From the NCBI GenBank assembly GCA_964453665.1, contig CAYVQT010000009.1:1-64000 (forward strand): a DNA stretch of 64,000 nt, written 5' to 3'. The DNA is from DAOUTY01 sp964453665. GTDB taxonomy: Bacteria > Chloroflexota > Dehalococcoidia > SZUA-161. Below are positions 43,215 to 51,216 of the stretch, one piece after another. A program made the translations under genes and the position numbers. Below the pieces are notes generated by a model. It saw only the letters and a program-made list of their open reading frames with translations, was not told the origin of the DNA and did not search any database. How positions within the stretch are numbered: the first letter of the stretch is position 1; each line of letters begins with the position of its first letter.

Positions 43215-44621
43215 TCAGTCCAGGGTGATTTCCTCCCTGTACTGCGGAATTGCTATTTCCCAGCCGGTTCGTTCTCTCAGAAAGTCAGCGAATTGAGCTG
43301 TTGTATCCGGCTCCCCATGGACCACGAAAACCCTCCTCGGTGGGCTATGCAGGCTGGACAACCATCGAAAAAGCTCATCCCTATCGGCATGCGCGGAAAG
43401 GCCGTGTATCTGAGCCACTCTTGCCCTGACGGGATGCTTTTGCCCCAGTATCCTCACCTCCTCGGCACCGTCAACTATCTGCCTGCCCAGAGTCCCTATG
43501 GCTTGGTATCCAACGAAGAGAACAGTGCACTCTGCCCTTGAGATGTTGGTTACAAGATGATGCTTTACCCTGCCTCCAGTGCACATGCCGGATCCGGCGA
43601 TTATCATAGCACCTTCAGCTATGTTGTTTATCGCCTTTGATTGTTCTATGCTCCTGACAATGGTGAGCCCCGGGAACTCAAACGGCGAATTTCCCTGCCG
43701 GATTAGTTCCAGCATGTCGCGATCGTAGGTTTCGGGATGTTCTTTGAAGACATCCGTTATGCTTGCGGCCATGGGGCTATCAAGGAAAACCATGAAGTGT
43801 GGGATACGGTTCTCTGTCAACAGCTTATTCAGGTAATATAGAATTTCCTGGGCCCGTTCCAGGGCGAAACTGGGGACCACTATATTCCCTCGAGCTTGTG
43901 TGGTCGAGCTTATGATATCGGCAAGCTGGTTGCCTACGGTTTCCGAATCATCGTGCAACCTGTCCCCGTAGGTAGATTCAACCAGCACATAGTCAGCATC
44001 GTGGAAGAGCGTCGGGTCTCGAAGTATGGGCTTGTTCCACCGCCCGACGTCTCCCGAGAAGAGAAGCTTCCTCGACTCTCCACCCTGGCTTACCGTCATC
44101 GATATCATCGATGAGCCGAGGACATGACCGGCGTCGTGGAAGGTTGCTTCAACACCATCGCCTATTGGTATGGTCTCATCATAACGAACGGGGGAGAAGA
44201 GAGTGCAGCAAGCCTTCGCGTCAGCCACTGTATAAAGCGGGAGCTCAGGGTAGGGGCCTTTCCTGCCTTCTTTCTCATGTCTTCTTCTCTTGAACTCCGC
44301 ATCTTCCTCTTGGATATTTGCGGAATCTATAAGCATGATTTGAGTAATGTCAGCTGTGGCATCAGTACAGAAAATATGACCGCGAAACCCTTCGCGGAAC
44401 AGCTTGGGCAACAGGCCGGAATGGTCCAGGTGGGCATGGGTTAGAAGCACGGCATCAATGGTGTCCGGTCGGACCGGAAACTGGTCCCAGTTACGATGCC
44501 TGAACTCCCTCTCCTGGTAGAGTCCGCAATCCACCAGAAGCCTTACGTTATTGACCTCTATACTATACCGCGAACCGGTAACATTTTGGGCTGCTCCCAG
44601 GAAACCTAGCTTGATATGCAC
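43215..44621 (-). CDS. Beta-CASP metallo-beta-lactamase-fold RNase/exonuclease
   Basis: 468 aa with a GTG start at 44621 (TGAGGA upstream). Motif 2 THAHLDHSG, motif 3 DAGHVLGS, motif 4 SGDVG; beta-CASP motif A ESTYGDR, motif B GSGMCTGGRVKHH, motif C HGLSAHAD. All zinc ligands are present. The family (YsH1/CPSF73-like in bacteria and archaea) cuts or trims RNA in the cytoplasm. The start overlaps by 16 nt the end of a frame that is the first part of a duplicated CoA-transferase (44606-44872), so expression may depend on that relic's promoter and ribosome site. Confidence 0.9.
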   Translation of the reverse strand: MHIKLGFLGAAQNVTGSRYSIEVNNVRLLVDCGLYQEREFRHRNWDQFPVRPDTIDAVLLTHAHLDHSGLLPKLFREGFRGHIFCTDATADITQIMLIDSANIQEEDAEFKRRRHEKEGRKGPYPELPLYTVADAKACCTLFSPVRYDETIPIGDGVEATFHDAGHVLGSSMISMTVSQGGESRKLLFSGDVGRWNKPILRDPTLFHDADYVLVESTYGDRLHDDSETVGNQLADIISSTTQARGNIVVPSFALERAQEILYYLNKLLTENRIPHFMVFLDSPMAASITDVFKEHPETYDRDMLELIRQGNSPFEFPGLTIVRSIEQSKAINNIAEGAMIIAGSGMCTGGRVKHHLVTNISRAECTVLFVGYQAIGTLGRQIVDGAEEVRILGQKHPVRARVAQIHGLSAHADRDELFRWLSSLHSPPRRVFVVHGEPDTTAQFADFLRERTGWEIAIPQYREEITLD

Positions 44622-44872
44622 AACTCGTCCTCATGCCAGTTGTCCTTGCCCGTTTCCTTCTTCAGGTTGAGCGCGATGGACTTCTTGCTGCGGTTGTGCC
44701 CTATATAGAGCGACCCCATGTCGTCGGATACCACGTACAGAGTCTGGCTGGCACCCTTGGGCATCTCAATCGCGATTACCTCGGCGCCGAGGTCGCCCAG
44801 TATCATGGAGCAGTACCTGCCCTGTCCGTATTTCGAGAGGGCCAGGGCTCTTATTCCTTCCAGCGGGCCCAT
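44606..44872 (-). pseudogene. 5' relic of a class III CoA-transferase, reading into the beta-CASP gene
   Basis: 88-codon frame. Its first 76 codons match the start of the CoA-transferase at 41065-42243 (68 of 76 identical by eye), then at about 44643 the similarity stops and 12 unrelated codons end at 44606. The ribosome site (CAGGTGGTGATAT) and the upstream promoter are also duplicated. Because the frame ends inside the first codons of the beta-CASP gene it may act as an upstream coupled frame for it. As an enzyme it is dead: the catalytic Asp region is absent. Confidence 0.8.
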
Positions 44873-44907
44873 ATATCACCACCTGCCTGAGATTTGAGAC
44901 ACCTATA

Positions 44908-44937
44908 AGTATACAGGCTCGCTTAGGATGAGGGCAA
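44908..44937 (-). promoter_or_regulatory. Duplicated CoA-transferase promoter, now in front of the beta-CASP gene
   Basis: TTGCCC (44932-44937), 18 nt, TATACT (44908-44913) on the minus strand: same boxes and spacing as 42279-42308, with a diverged spacer. Confidence 0.5.
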
Positions 44938-45047
44938 GGACAAGCGCTACTGCGGAAGGATGAATGCCTGTGGTAGATTCGATTTTAGACTTCTAAACGA
45001 GCGTTCTGAAAGGAATTGGTTTTGACCACATTAGAATTGGAGACTCA

Positions 45048-46205
45048 CTAACTAATCTTGTCCTCTGGATATGTTGGTGGGGATAATTGGTACAACCGTC
45101 TTGCAGACAAGATGAACTCAGGCATATCTATAAATAGGCTCTTACCCTTGAGGGTTCGCTCAACTAATTCATTAAGGATTAAAGCATTAATAAAGGGATC
45201 CCTATCACGCAGATCAAGTGCCTTACTGTCGGGAATAATGCAGAAGGGGCTGAACATATTTTGCGCTAACTTCAACCACTTTTTCGATAATTTATCATTA
45301 GGATTTTTCAAAGCAAATGCTATTGAACTAGAAAGAACATCAGCGATTTGTACTCCAGGTGATTGCTGAGAATCGATGAATTTTATGGGATCTTTGAGGT
45401 TGTATGTCAGGGCATGCTCTGGTTCAGAGCCCAATTTCATATATATTCTGTCTTTTCTTCCTATCATGGTATTGAAAAGCTCTTGTTGACTTTCCAAAGG
45501 TTCGGACTTATCACAATATACCTCCATTACATCGAAGTGTTCACTCCATAAAGAGAGGGTCCAGAATAAAGATGTTGTTGTTAGCTCAAGAACCCATCTG
45601 CTAATTCCATTTATCCCAGACAGGCTATCGATCTCTTCCTTAATTTTATCTTTGTGGCATATAGCAAATGTTAGTATTTGGCCTAATGGATCGCTGAACT
45701 TTATGGCCATATCAGTCGGAGTCAATAGGCGTTCAAGAACATCAAGATTTTGGGTTCTCATAAGTGATTCAAACTCATCAAGAATGTCCTCCGTGTACTC
45801 ATTTTTTGATTCGAAAAAGACGTACATAAGGTTAGCAATGAATTTGTGGAATCCGACTGCATAGAACAGTGAGTTGTTTTCCTTTAAGACAGGTTCAAAA
45901 ATATACTCGAAAAATTTACCAGCTAAAGCGTACTTCTTATTTGCAACCACTATACAGGCTATATCCCTGCACTTGCTGAGAAGCCATGATATAGCTGTAC
46001 GTCCGTTCTCATATTTAACGAGCTTCCTCCCCTTAAGTTCTTTGCCTTTTATTTGAAAACGGGAGACCATCTCAGAATGAAGACGAAAAGCGTCGGAGGG
46101 ATCAATCGCAACACTTGCATATACAAATGCTGGTTGATCAGGACTTAGCAGATTGTTTCCTGTATAGCCTGATTCGTCGAAATAAATTGTCTGAGCTTTC
46201 GTCAT
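45048..46205 (-). CDS. DUF3800 protein
   Basis: 385 aa. The family's starting motif YFDESGYTGNNL holds the first acidic residues; later VYCDKSEPLES and SPGVQIADVLSSSIAFAL hold the remaining ones, an RNase H-like pattern. DUF3800 genes are scattered among bacteria, often on mobile or defence-linked stretches; the activity is not established. The gene is visibly more AT-rich than its neighbours and sits between two CoA-transferase relics, which suggests acquisition. It has no ribosome site of its own: the start is 5 nt after the stop of the relic frame 46211-46489, so coupled translation is likely. Confidence 0.8.
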   Translation of the reverse strand: MTKAQTIYFDESGYTGNNLLSPDQPAFVYASVAIDPSDAFRLHSEMVSRFQIKGKELKGRKLVKYENGRTAISWLLSKCRDIACIVVANKKYALAGKFFEYIFEPVLKENNSLFYAVGFHKFIANLMYVFFESKNEYTEDILDEFESLMRTQNLDVLERLLTPTDMAIKFSDPLGQILTFAICHKDKIKEEIDSLSGINGISRWVLELTTTSLFWTLSLWSEHFDVMEVYCDKSEPLESQQELFNTMIGRKDRIYMKLGSEPEHALTYNLKDPIKFIDSQQSPGVQIADVLSSSIAFALKNPNDKLSKKWLKLAQNMFSPFCIIPDSKALDLRDRDPFINALILNELVERTLKGKSLFIDMPEFILSARRLYQLSPPTYPEDKIS

Positions 46206-46210
46206 ACTAT

Positions 46211-46489
46211 TTAAATCGAAATAAGATTGGTATTGATATAGCTATAGAAACGCTGCGAGACTGTCGTCGCCAGCGAAAATGTACCGTGGACCAACTCTGG
46301 CACTATGGAAATATCTGCCGGGTGACGCAAGTAATGAAGCCATACCTTGAGGCAATTACATGAGGAGGCGCCTTTGGGCATCTCAACCACAATTGCCTCG
46401 GCACAGAGGTCACCTAAAATCATGGAGCAATACCTGCCCGGCCCGTATTTCGAGAGGTTCAGCGCTCTTATTCCTTCCAGCGGGCCCAT
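46211..46489 (-). pseudogene. Second 5' relic of a class III CoA-transferase, in front of the DUF3800 gene
   Basis: 92-codon frame starting MGPLEGIRALNLSKYG. The first 41 codons match the CoA-transferase at 41065-42243 (37 of 41 identical by eye) down to about 46367; the remaining codons are unrelated. A ribosome site (CAGGTAGTG) is kept but the TATACT promoter is not recognisable. The frame ends 5 nt before the DUF3800 start. Confidence 0.75.
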
Positions 46490-46572
46490 GTTTCACTACC
46501 TGCTTGAGATGTATGACAAAATGAGAGTCAATTAGGTTAGAGCAATAAAACTCAAGTTTATAAACCAAGTGT

Positions 46573-47322
46573 TTACGATTCACCTGCATCCTCTTGTGAG
46601 GAGATCAACGCAGCGTATATCACTGGCGGTGTTATTGAATCGTCTCTTTTAAGTATGAAACTATCCGGGTAATCCTTGAGGAGTGACTGTAGCTGCTTAT
46701 GACCATATGTACGGGGGTCAAATGCTGGATCTAATTGACGAAGAACAACTCCCATCGCTGCCAGATTAACCCACTCCTCTTCCTTCGCAACCATCTCAAA
46801 CGCTTTGATGAGAAGGGATAGCGGATCAGGTATATCGGACTCATCCTTCTTTTTAGACTTTTTCTTCGTTATATCGGTTGCTGTCAGATTTTCGCAGTAG
46901 ATAAACTGGTTACAAGCGTTGGCAAAACATTCTGGGGTTTTTCTCTCTCCAACTCCAATCACGAAGAGCCCTTCCTCTCTGATTCTTGTTGCTAGGCGTG
47001 TGAAGTCACTGTCACTGGAAACAATGCAGAAGCCATCAACCTCATTGCTATGTAGTATATCCATTGCATCAATTATCATCGCACTATCTGTTGCATTCTT
47101 ACCTACTGTATACCTGAACTGCTGAATAGGCTGAATCGCATGTTTGTGAAGTTCTTCCTTCCAGCTATGCATGCTTGTAGTGGTCCAGTCTCCGTATATA
47201 CGTTTAATCGTAGCCAGCCCGAACCTGCTGATTTCTGCCAAAATCTGAGAAAGAAGTGAAGCCTGAGCATTGTCTCCATCAAACAGTACCGCGAATTTTT
47301 TTCGATCATATTGTTCAATCAC
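46573..47322 (-). CDS. NYN-domain (LabA/DUF88-like) nuclease with C-terminal OST-HTH/LOTUS domain
   Basis: 249 aa from a GTG at 47322, which has AAGAGGTG 3-5 nt before it; an ATG at 47391 is upstream of that site. The NYN fold (PIN-like RNase) has FAVLFDGDNAQASL, NATDSAMIIDAMDIL and FCIVSSDSDFTRLATRI, each giving acidic metal ligands. After a Lys-rich linker the C-terminus (about 175-240: LIKAFEMVAKEEEWVNLAAMGVVLRQLDP, YGHKQLQSLL) is an OST-HTH/LOTUS winged helix that binds RNA. The pair is the known LabA-type domain order. Likely an RNA-processing or defence-related enzyme; AT-rich like the DUF3800 gene. Confidence 0.85.
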   Translation of the reverse strand: MIEQYDRKKFAVLFDGDNAQASLLSQILAEISRFGLATIKRIYGDWTTTSMHSWKEELHKHAIQPIQQFRYTVGKNATDSAMIIDAMDILHSNEVDGFCIVSSDSDFTRLATRIREEGLFVIGVGERKTPECFANACNQFIYCENLTATDITKKKSKKKDESDIPDPLSLLIKAFEMVAKEEEWVNLAAMGVVLRQLDPAFDPRTYGHKQLQSLLKDYPDSFILKRDDSITPPVIYAALISSQEDAGES

Positions 47323-47541
47323 TTTGCACCTCTTTCTTATGCACGTCTTTTTTACAATAGCTTGGATTCCAGTATGTCTGAAGATCAACAACCTATAAAT
47401 AACGGCTATGTGAATCTTAGACGATTATCATTAGTTACCGATGCTTATAATACACCAATAGAAAGCTAAAAACCAAGTGGTTTCGGCCCACTATTAGACC
47501 CGCGCTGTAGCTCAAGTTGCTCTGGGTTTATATCAGGCGTT

Positions 47542-48717
47542 CTAGCTTATCACTTCCGCCTGGCGCAGGGCTTTGATACGCTCTCCGTCGTAGCCGAGCT
47601 GGCTCATGATCTCGTCGGTGTGCTGCCCGAACCGCGTGGCCCAGTTCCGGGCTTCGAAGGGCGAGTCGGACAGCTTTAGCATGGAGCCTACCTGCTTCAC
47701 GGTGCCCATTGTCGGGTGCGGCAGCTCCCGGATCATGCCCCGTGCGAGCAAATGGGGGTCACTGGCCACTTCGTCGATGGAGTGTACGGGGGCGACGCAG
47801 GTATCCCTGGAGCGCAGGATTTCCAGCCACTCATCGCGGGTCTTCGTCAGGAAGGTCTGTTTGAAATAATGGAACATCTCGTCCCGCCTGGGGCCTTCGT
47901 CGAACTGGTACTGAACGAAGTCCTCGCGGCCGAGGAGTTGACATAAATTGGCGTAGAACCATGTCTCGAAGGCGGCGACGCTGATGTATTTCCCGTCCTT
48001 TGTTTCGTACACATTGTACCAGGGGTACTTGCCGGTGAATATGGTATCGCCCCTCTTGAACTCCGCTCTGTAGTTCAGATAGGGGGCGAGCCATAAGAAC
48101 AGCATTTCCACGATGCCATCAGTCATGGCTACGTCAACAAACTGCCCTTTGCCCGTCTTCTCCCGGGACATCAGTGCCGCCAGAATACCGAGGGCGGCGG
48201 CCATGCCGCCGCCGGCGAAGTCTGCCACCAGGGTGCCGGGAATCACCGGCGGGCCGTCGGGGGTACCGGTCAGGCCCAGGAGGCCTGCTATCGATATGTA
48301 GTTAAGGTCGTGTCCCACGAAGTCGCGGTAGGGCCCGTTTTGGCCGTAGCCCGACAGAGAGGTGTAAACGATGCCGGGATTTAGCTCTTTAAGGGTTTCG
48401 TAATCAACTTTGAGCCGCTTTACGACGCCGGGCCGGTAGCTCTCGAAAACAACGTCGGCAGTCCCAACGAGCTCATAGAAGATGCCGCGCCCGGTCTCTG
48501 ATTTCAAGTCGAGGCCCATGGTCTTGCAGTTCCTCTGTCCGGGGAAATCGGGCCCCTCGGGAAAAGCATACATGATGAGGCCGCCGCGTCGCTGGGGATA
48601 GGGCTCGTGTATCTTGATGATTTCGGCGCCGAGGTCTCCGAGAAGCGTCGCGCAGAACGGGCCGGGGCCGAACCAGGCCATGTCCAGTATTCTTATCCCA
48701 TCCAGTGCCGGGCACAT
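47542..48717 (-). CDS. CaiB/BaiF-type (class III) CoA-transferase
   Basis: 391 aa. GIRILDMAWFGPGPFCATLLGDLG, IIKIHEPYPQRRGG, TMGLDLKSETGRGIF, ESYRPGVVKRLKVDYE, YTSLSGYGQNGPYRDFVGHDLN, Asp box GTLVADFAGGGM and TGKGQFVDVAMTDG. Ribosome site GAGGGAGTAGT. 56 nt downstream of the acyl-CoA dehydrogenase on the same strand, so probably the last gene of the operon running from 54.5 kb. Distinct from the other three, not a recent copy. Confidence 0.88.
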   Translation of the reverse strand: MCPALDGIRILDMAWFGPGPFCATLLGDLGAEIIKIHEPYPQRRGGLIMYAFPEGPDFPGQRNCKTMGLDLKSETGRGIFYELVGTADVVFESYRPGVVKRLKVDYETLKELNPGIVYTSLSGYGQNGPYRDFVGHDLNYISIAGLLGLTGTPDGPPVIPGTLVADFAGGGMAAALGILAALMSREKTGKGQFVDVAMTDGIVEMLFLWLAPYLNYRAEFKRGDTIFTGKYPWYNVYETKDGKYISVAAFETWFYANLCQLLGREDFVQYQFDEGPRRDEMFHYFKQTFLTKTRDEWLEILRSRDTCVAPVHSIDEVASDPHLLARGMIRELPHPTMGTVKQVGSMLKLSDSPFEARNWATRFGQHTDEIMSQLGYDGERIKALRQAEVIS

Positions 48718-48773
48718 ACTACTCCCTCGATTTCATGTCTGATTTACAATCTGCTTGGTTGGTGCCCGCGCAT

Positions 48774-49931
48774 CTAAACGAAGGCCCTTATCCCCAGGGC
48801 GTTCCTGCCCACGATCAGCTTTTGCATCTGAGTTGTGCCGTCGGGAATGGTCAGGGTCCTGGCGTCCCGGAAGTATCTCTCCACCGGGTACTCATCGGAG
48901 AGCCCCATAGCGCCGTGAATCTGAATGGCCTTCGAGGTAGTCCTCACGGCCGCCTCCGTGGCGTAGCTCTTCGCCAGCGATGTCTGCCAGCGGCACTTCT
49001 CGGACTTGTCCAGCAGGTCCAGCGCGCGGAAGCTGAGGAGACGCCCGGCCTCGGTCTCGGTTATCATGTCGACGAGCATCTCCTGGACCATCTGGAAGCT
49101 GCCTATGGGGCGGCCAAACTGCGTCCTGTCCTGAGCGTACTTGATCGAAGCGTCTATGGAAGCCTGGGCAATGCCGGTGGAGAACACGCCCACCATCGCG
49201 CGTGATACATCGAAGAATCCCATTGTGCGCTGATACCCGGAGCCGGGGTCCAGCGCGTTCGCCTTGGGGACGGGACAGTCGTCGAACGAAAGCTCGGCGG
49301 TGGGAAAAGAGCGCAGGCCTAGTTTGTGCAGCTCCCTGGCGGTGAAGGGCGAAACGTCTCTCTCTACAAGGAGGAAGGACATCGCCAGGGGGCCCTGCGT
49401 CTTGTCTGTCGTGGCGAGGACGAAAGCGGCATCGGCTATACTGCCATTTGAGATCCACGTCTTTGTCCCGTTGAGGAGGTAGTTGCCGCCGTCCAGGGTT
49501 GCCGTGAGTTCCACGCCGGCTACATCGGACCCCGCATTGGGCTCCGTGATTGCTATGCAACCTATGTAGTCTCCAGCGGTAGCCAGGGGCATCAATTTCT
49601 CCTTCTGCTCCGGGCTGCCCGCCTCGTTCAAGAGCCACCAGAATCCCGCAGCGATAAAAACCGTTCCCGCCAGACCGGCCCATGCCCTGGAGAGTTCCTC
49701 GAGGAGGACACCGTTGGTCTTGGCTTCCAAAACGGAGCCGCCGTACTGCTCCGGCAGAAACCCGACCAGGTAGCCGAAGGGCATCAACTGCTGAATAAAG
49801 GAGATGGTCGCATCCCGGGTCAACGCGCCCTGCTTTTCATACTCATCGACAAGGGGTACGATCTCCTTCTCCAGGAAGTTGCGGACGTTAGCTTTGAGCA
49901 TTTGCTGCTCTTCAGTCAAAGCGAAGTCCAT
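48774..49931 (-). CDS. Acyl-CoA dehydrogenase
   Basis: 385 aa, ATG with AAAGGAGGATAAT, the strongest ribosome site of the region. N-terminal helical domain, FAD/substrate loop CIAITEPNAGSDVAG and KTWISNGSIADAAF, then DRTQFGRPIGSFQMVQ and the C-terminal GAMGLSDEYPVERYFRDART. The usual base (Glu in YEGT of medium-chain enzymes) is here in IPDGTTQMQK, that is, Asp replaces Glu if the alignment holds. It would introduce a double bond alpha-beta to the thioester with ETF as acceptor; no etf genes are nearby. Chain or ring specificity unknown. Confidence 0.88.
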   Translation of the reverse strand: MDFALTEEQQMLKANVRNFLEKEIVPLVDEYEKQGALTRDATISFIQQLMPFGYLVGFLPEQYGGSVLEAKTNGVLLEELSRAWAGLAGTVFIAAGFWWLLNEAGSPEQKEKLMPLATAGDYIGCIAITEPNAGSDVAGVELTATLDGGNYLLNGTKTWISNGSIADAAFVLATTDKTQGPLAMSFLLVERDVSPFTARELHKLGLRSFPTAELSFDDCPVPKANALDPGSGYQRTMGFFDVSRAMVGVFSTGIAQASIDASIKYAQDRTQFGRPIGSFQMVQEMLVDMITETEAGRLLSFRALDLLDKSEKCRWQTSLAKSYATEAAVRTTSKAIQIHGAMGLSDEYPVERYFRDARTLTIPDGTTQMQKLIVGRNALGIRAFV

Positions 49932-49994
49932 ATTATCCTCCTTTGGTTTGACCGGCTAAACGGGTGCCTGCCGGTAAGACCTCTGCCCGTAGCT

Positions 49995-51191
49995 CTAGAG
50001 CCCGACCATACAGACACTGACTACGTTCAGTGGCGGAATGCCTCCCATGTTATGGGTGAGGCCGAATTTGGGGTCTTTCAACTGCCTGGGGCCAGCCTTG
50101 CCTTGAAGTTGCTTGTACATCTCGTACATCATCCGCAGCCCAGAGGCGCCTATCGGATGGCCGAAGCATTTAAGGCCGCCGTCGGGCTGGCAGGGGATTT
50201 TCCCGTCGAGATCGTAGAACCCCGCCTCTATATCCTCTTTGGCTCGCCCTCTGGGAGAGATTCCCAGGTCTTCGTACTCGGTAAGCTCGGTGATAGAGAA
50301 ACAGTCGTGTGTCTCCATCATGCTCAGCTCTTCACGCGGATTGGTAATTCCCGCCTCCCGGTAAGCGCTCTGGGCGGCACGGACGGTGGTTTCCACATGA
50401 GCGTAGTCCCACTCGGTGCACATCATCTCTTCCCCCGAACTTATAGCTATCTGGAGCGCCTTGACGTAGACGGGGTCGGCACGGAAGTTCTTCGCCATAT
50501 CTGCTCTGCAGACGATAGCCGCTGCGGCTCCGTCGCTTACTCCACAGCAGTCGAACAGTCCTAAAGGCCACGCTACTATGGGAGCGTTCATTACATCATC
50601 GATGGTGATCTCGCGGCGGAGGTGGGCCTTGGGGTTCAAAGCACCGTTGTGGTGACTCTTCACCGATATGTGGGCCAGGGCGTGTTTGCCCTCCTGGGGG
50701 CTGAGGCCGTACTGCGCGAAATACCTGGTACCCATCATGGCGAACATCCCGGGAGGAGTGTAGTTGGGAAAAGCGAACCTGAATGTTGTCCCCACCTGCG
50801 TATCGACCTGGGGGAGGCCGCCGTAGCCGATATCTTTAAGCTTCTCCACACCGAGCGCCAGACATATATCGTAAGCCCCGGCGGCAACGGCGTAACAGGC
50901 GCCCCTGAGGGCCTCGGAACCGGTGGCGCAGAAATTCTCAACCCTGGTTGCCGGAATGAACGGCAGCTTCAGTGTTACGGACAGGGGAATAGCGGATTTT
51001 CCTACGGAAACCTCCTCGTAGCAGGTGCCGGACCAGGCGGCATCTATATCTTTCTTCTCGATGCCGGCGTCCTCAATAGCTTCGGTGAAGGCCTCGACCA
51101 TCAGGTTTCCGGCGCTCTTATCCCATCGTTCTCCAAACTCGGTGCACCCCATTCCGATAATAGCAACCCTGTCTTTGATTCCTTCTGCCAT
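49995..51191 (-). CDS. Thiolase-family acetyl-CoA acetyltransferase, SCP-x type
   Basis: 398 aa from the ATG at 51191 (GGGAGGAGAC upstream); the open frame runs 27 codons further into the previous gene's region. Nucleophile Cys in ENFCATGSEALRGA; METHDCFSITELTE and FGHPIGASGLRMMYE hold the other catalytic residues. The HDCF form is that of SCP-x/archaeal-type thiolases, which usually pair with a DUF35 protein, and the gene upstream does end in a DUF35 domain. It cleaves 3-ketoacyl-CoA or condenses acetyl-CoA. 25 nt after the HMGCS-like gene. Confidence 0.88.
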   Translation of the reverse strand: MAEGIKDRVAIIGMGCTEFGERWDKSAGNLMVEAFTEAIEDAGIEKKDIDAAWSGTCYEEVSVGKSAIPLSVTLKLPFIPATRVENFCATGSEALRGACYAVAAGAYDICLALGVEKLKDIGYGGLPQVDTQVGTTFRFAFPNYTPPGMFAMMGTRYFAQYGLSPQEGKHALAHISVKSHHNGALNPKAHLRREITIDDVMNAPIVAWPLGLFDCCGVSDGAAAAIVCRADMAKNFRADPVYVKALQIAISSGEEMMCTEWDYAHVETTVRAAQSAYREAGITNPREELSMMETHDCFSITELTEYEDLGISPRGRAKEDIEAGFYDLDGKIPCQPDGGLKCFGHPIGASGLRMMYEMYKQLQGKAGPRQLKDPKFGLTHNMGGIPPLNVVSVCMVGL

Positions 51192-51216
51192 GTCTCCTCC
51201 CTTTTGAAAAAAACTT

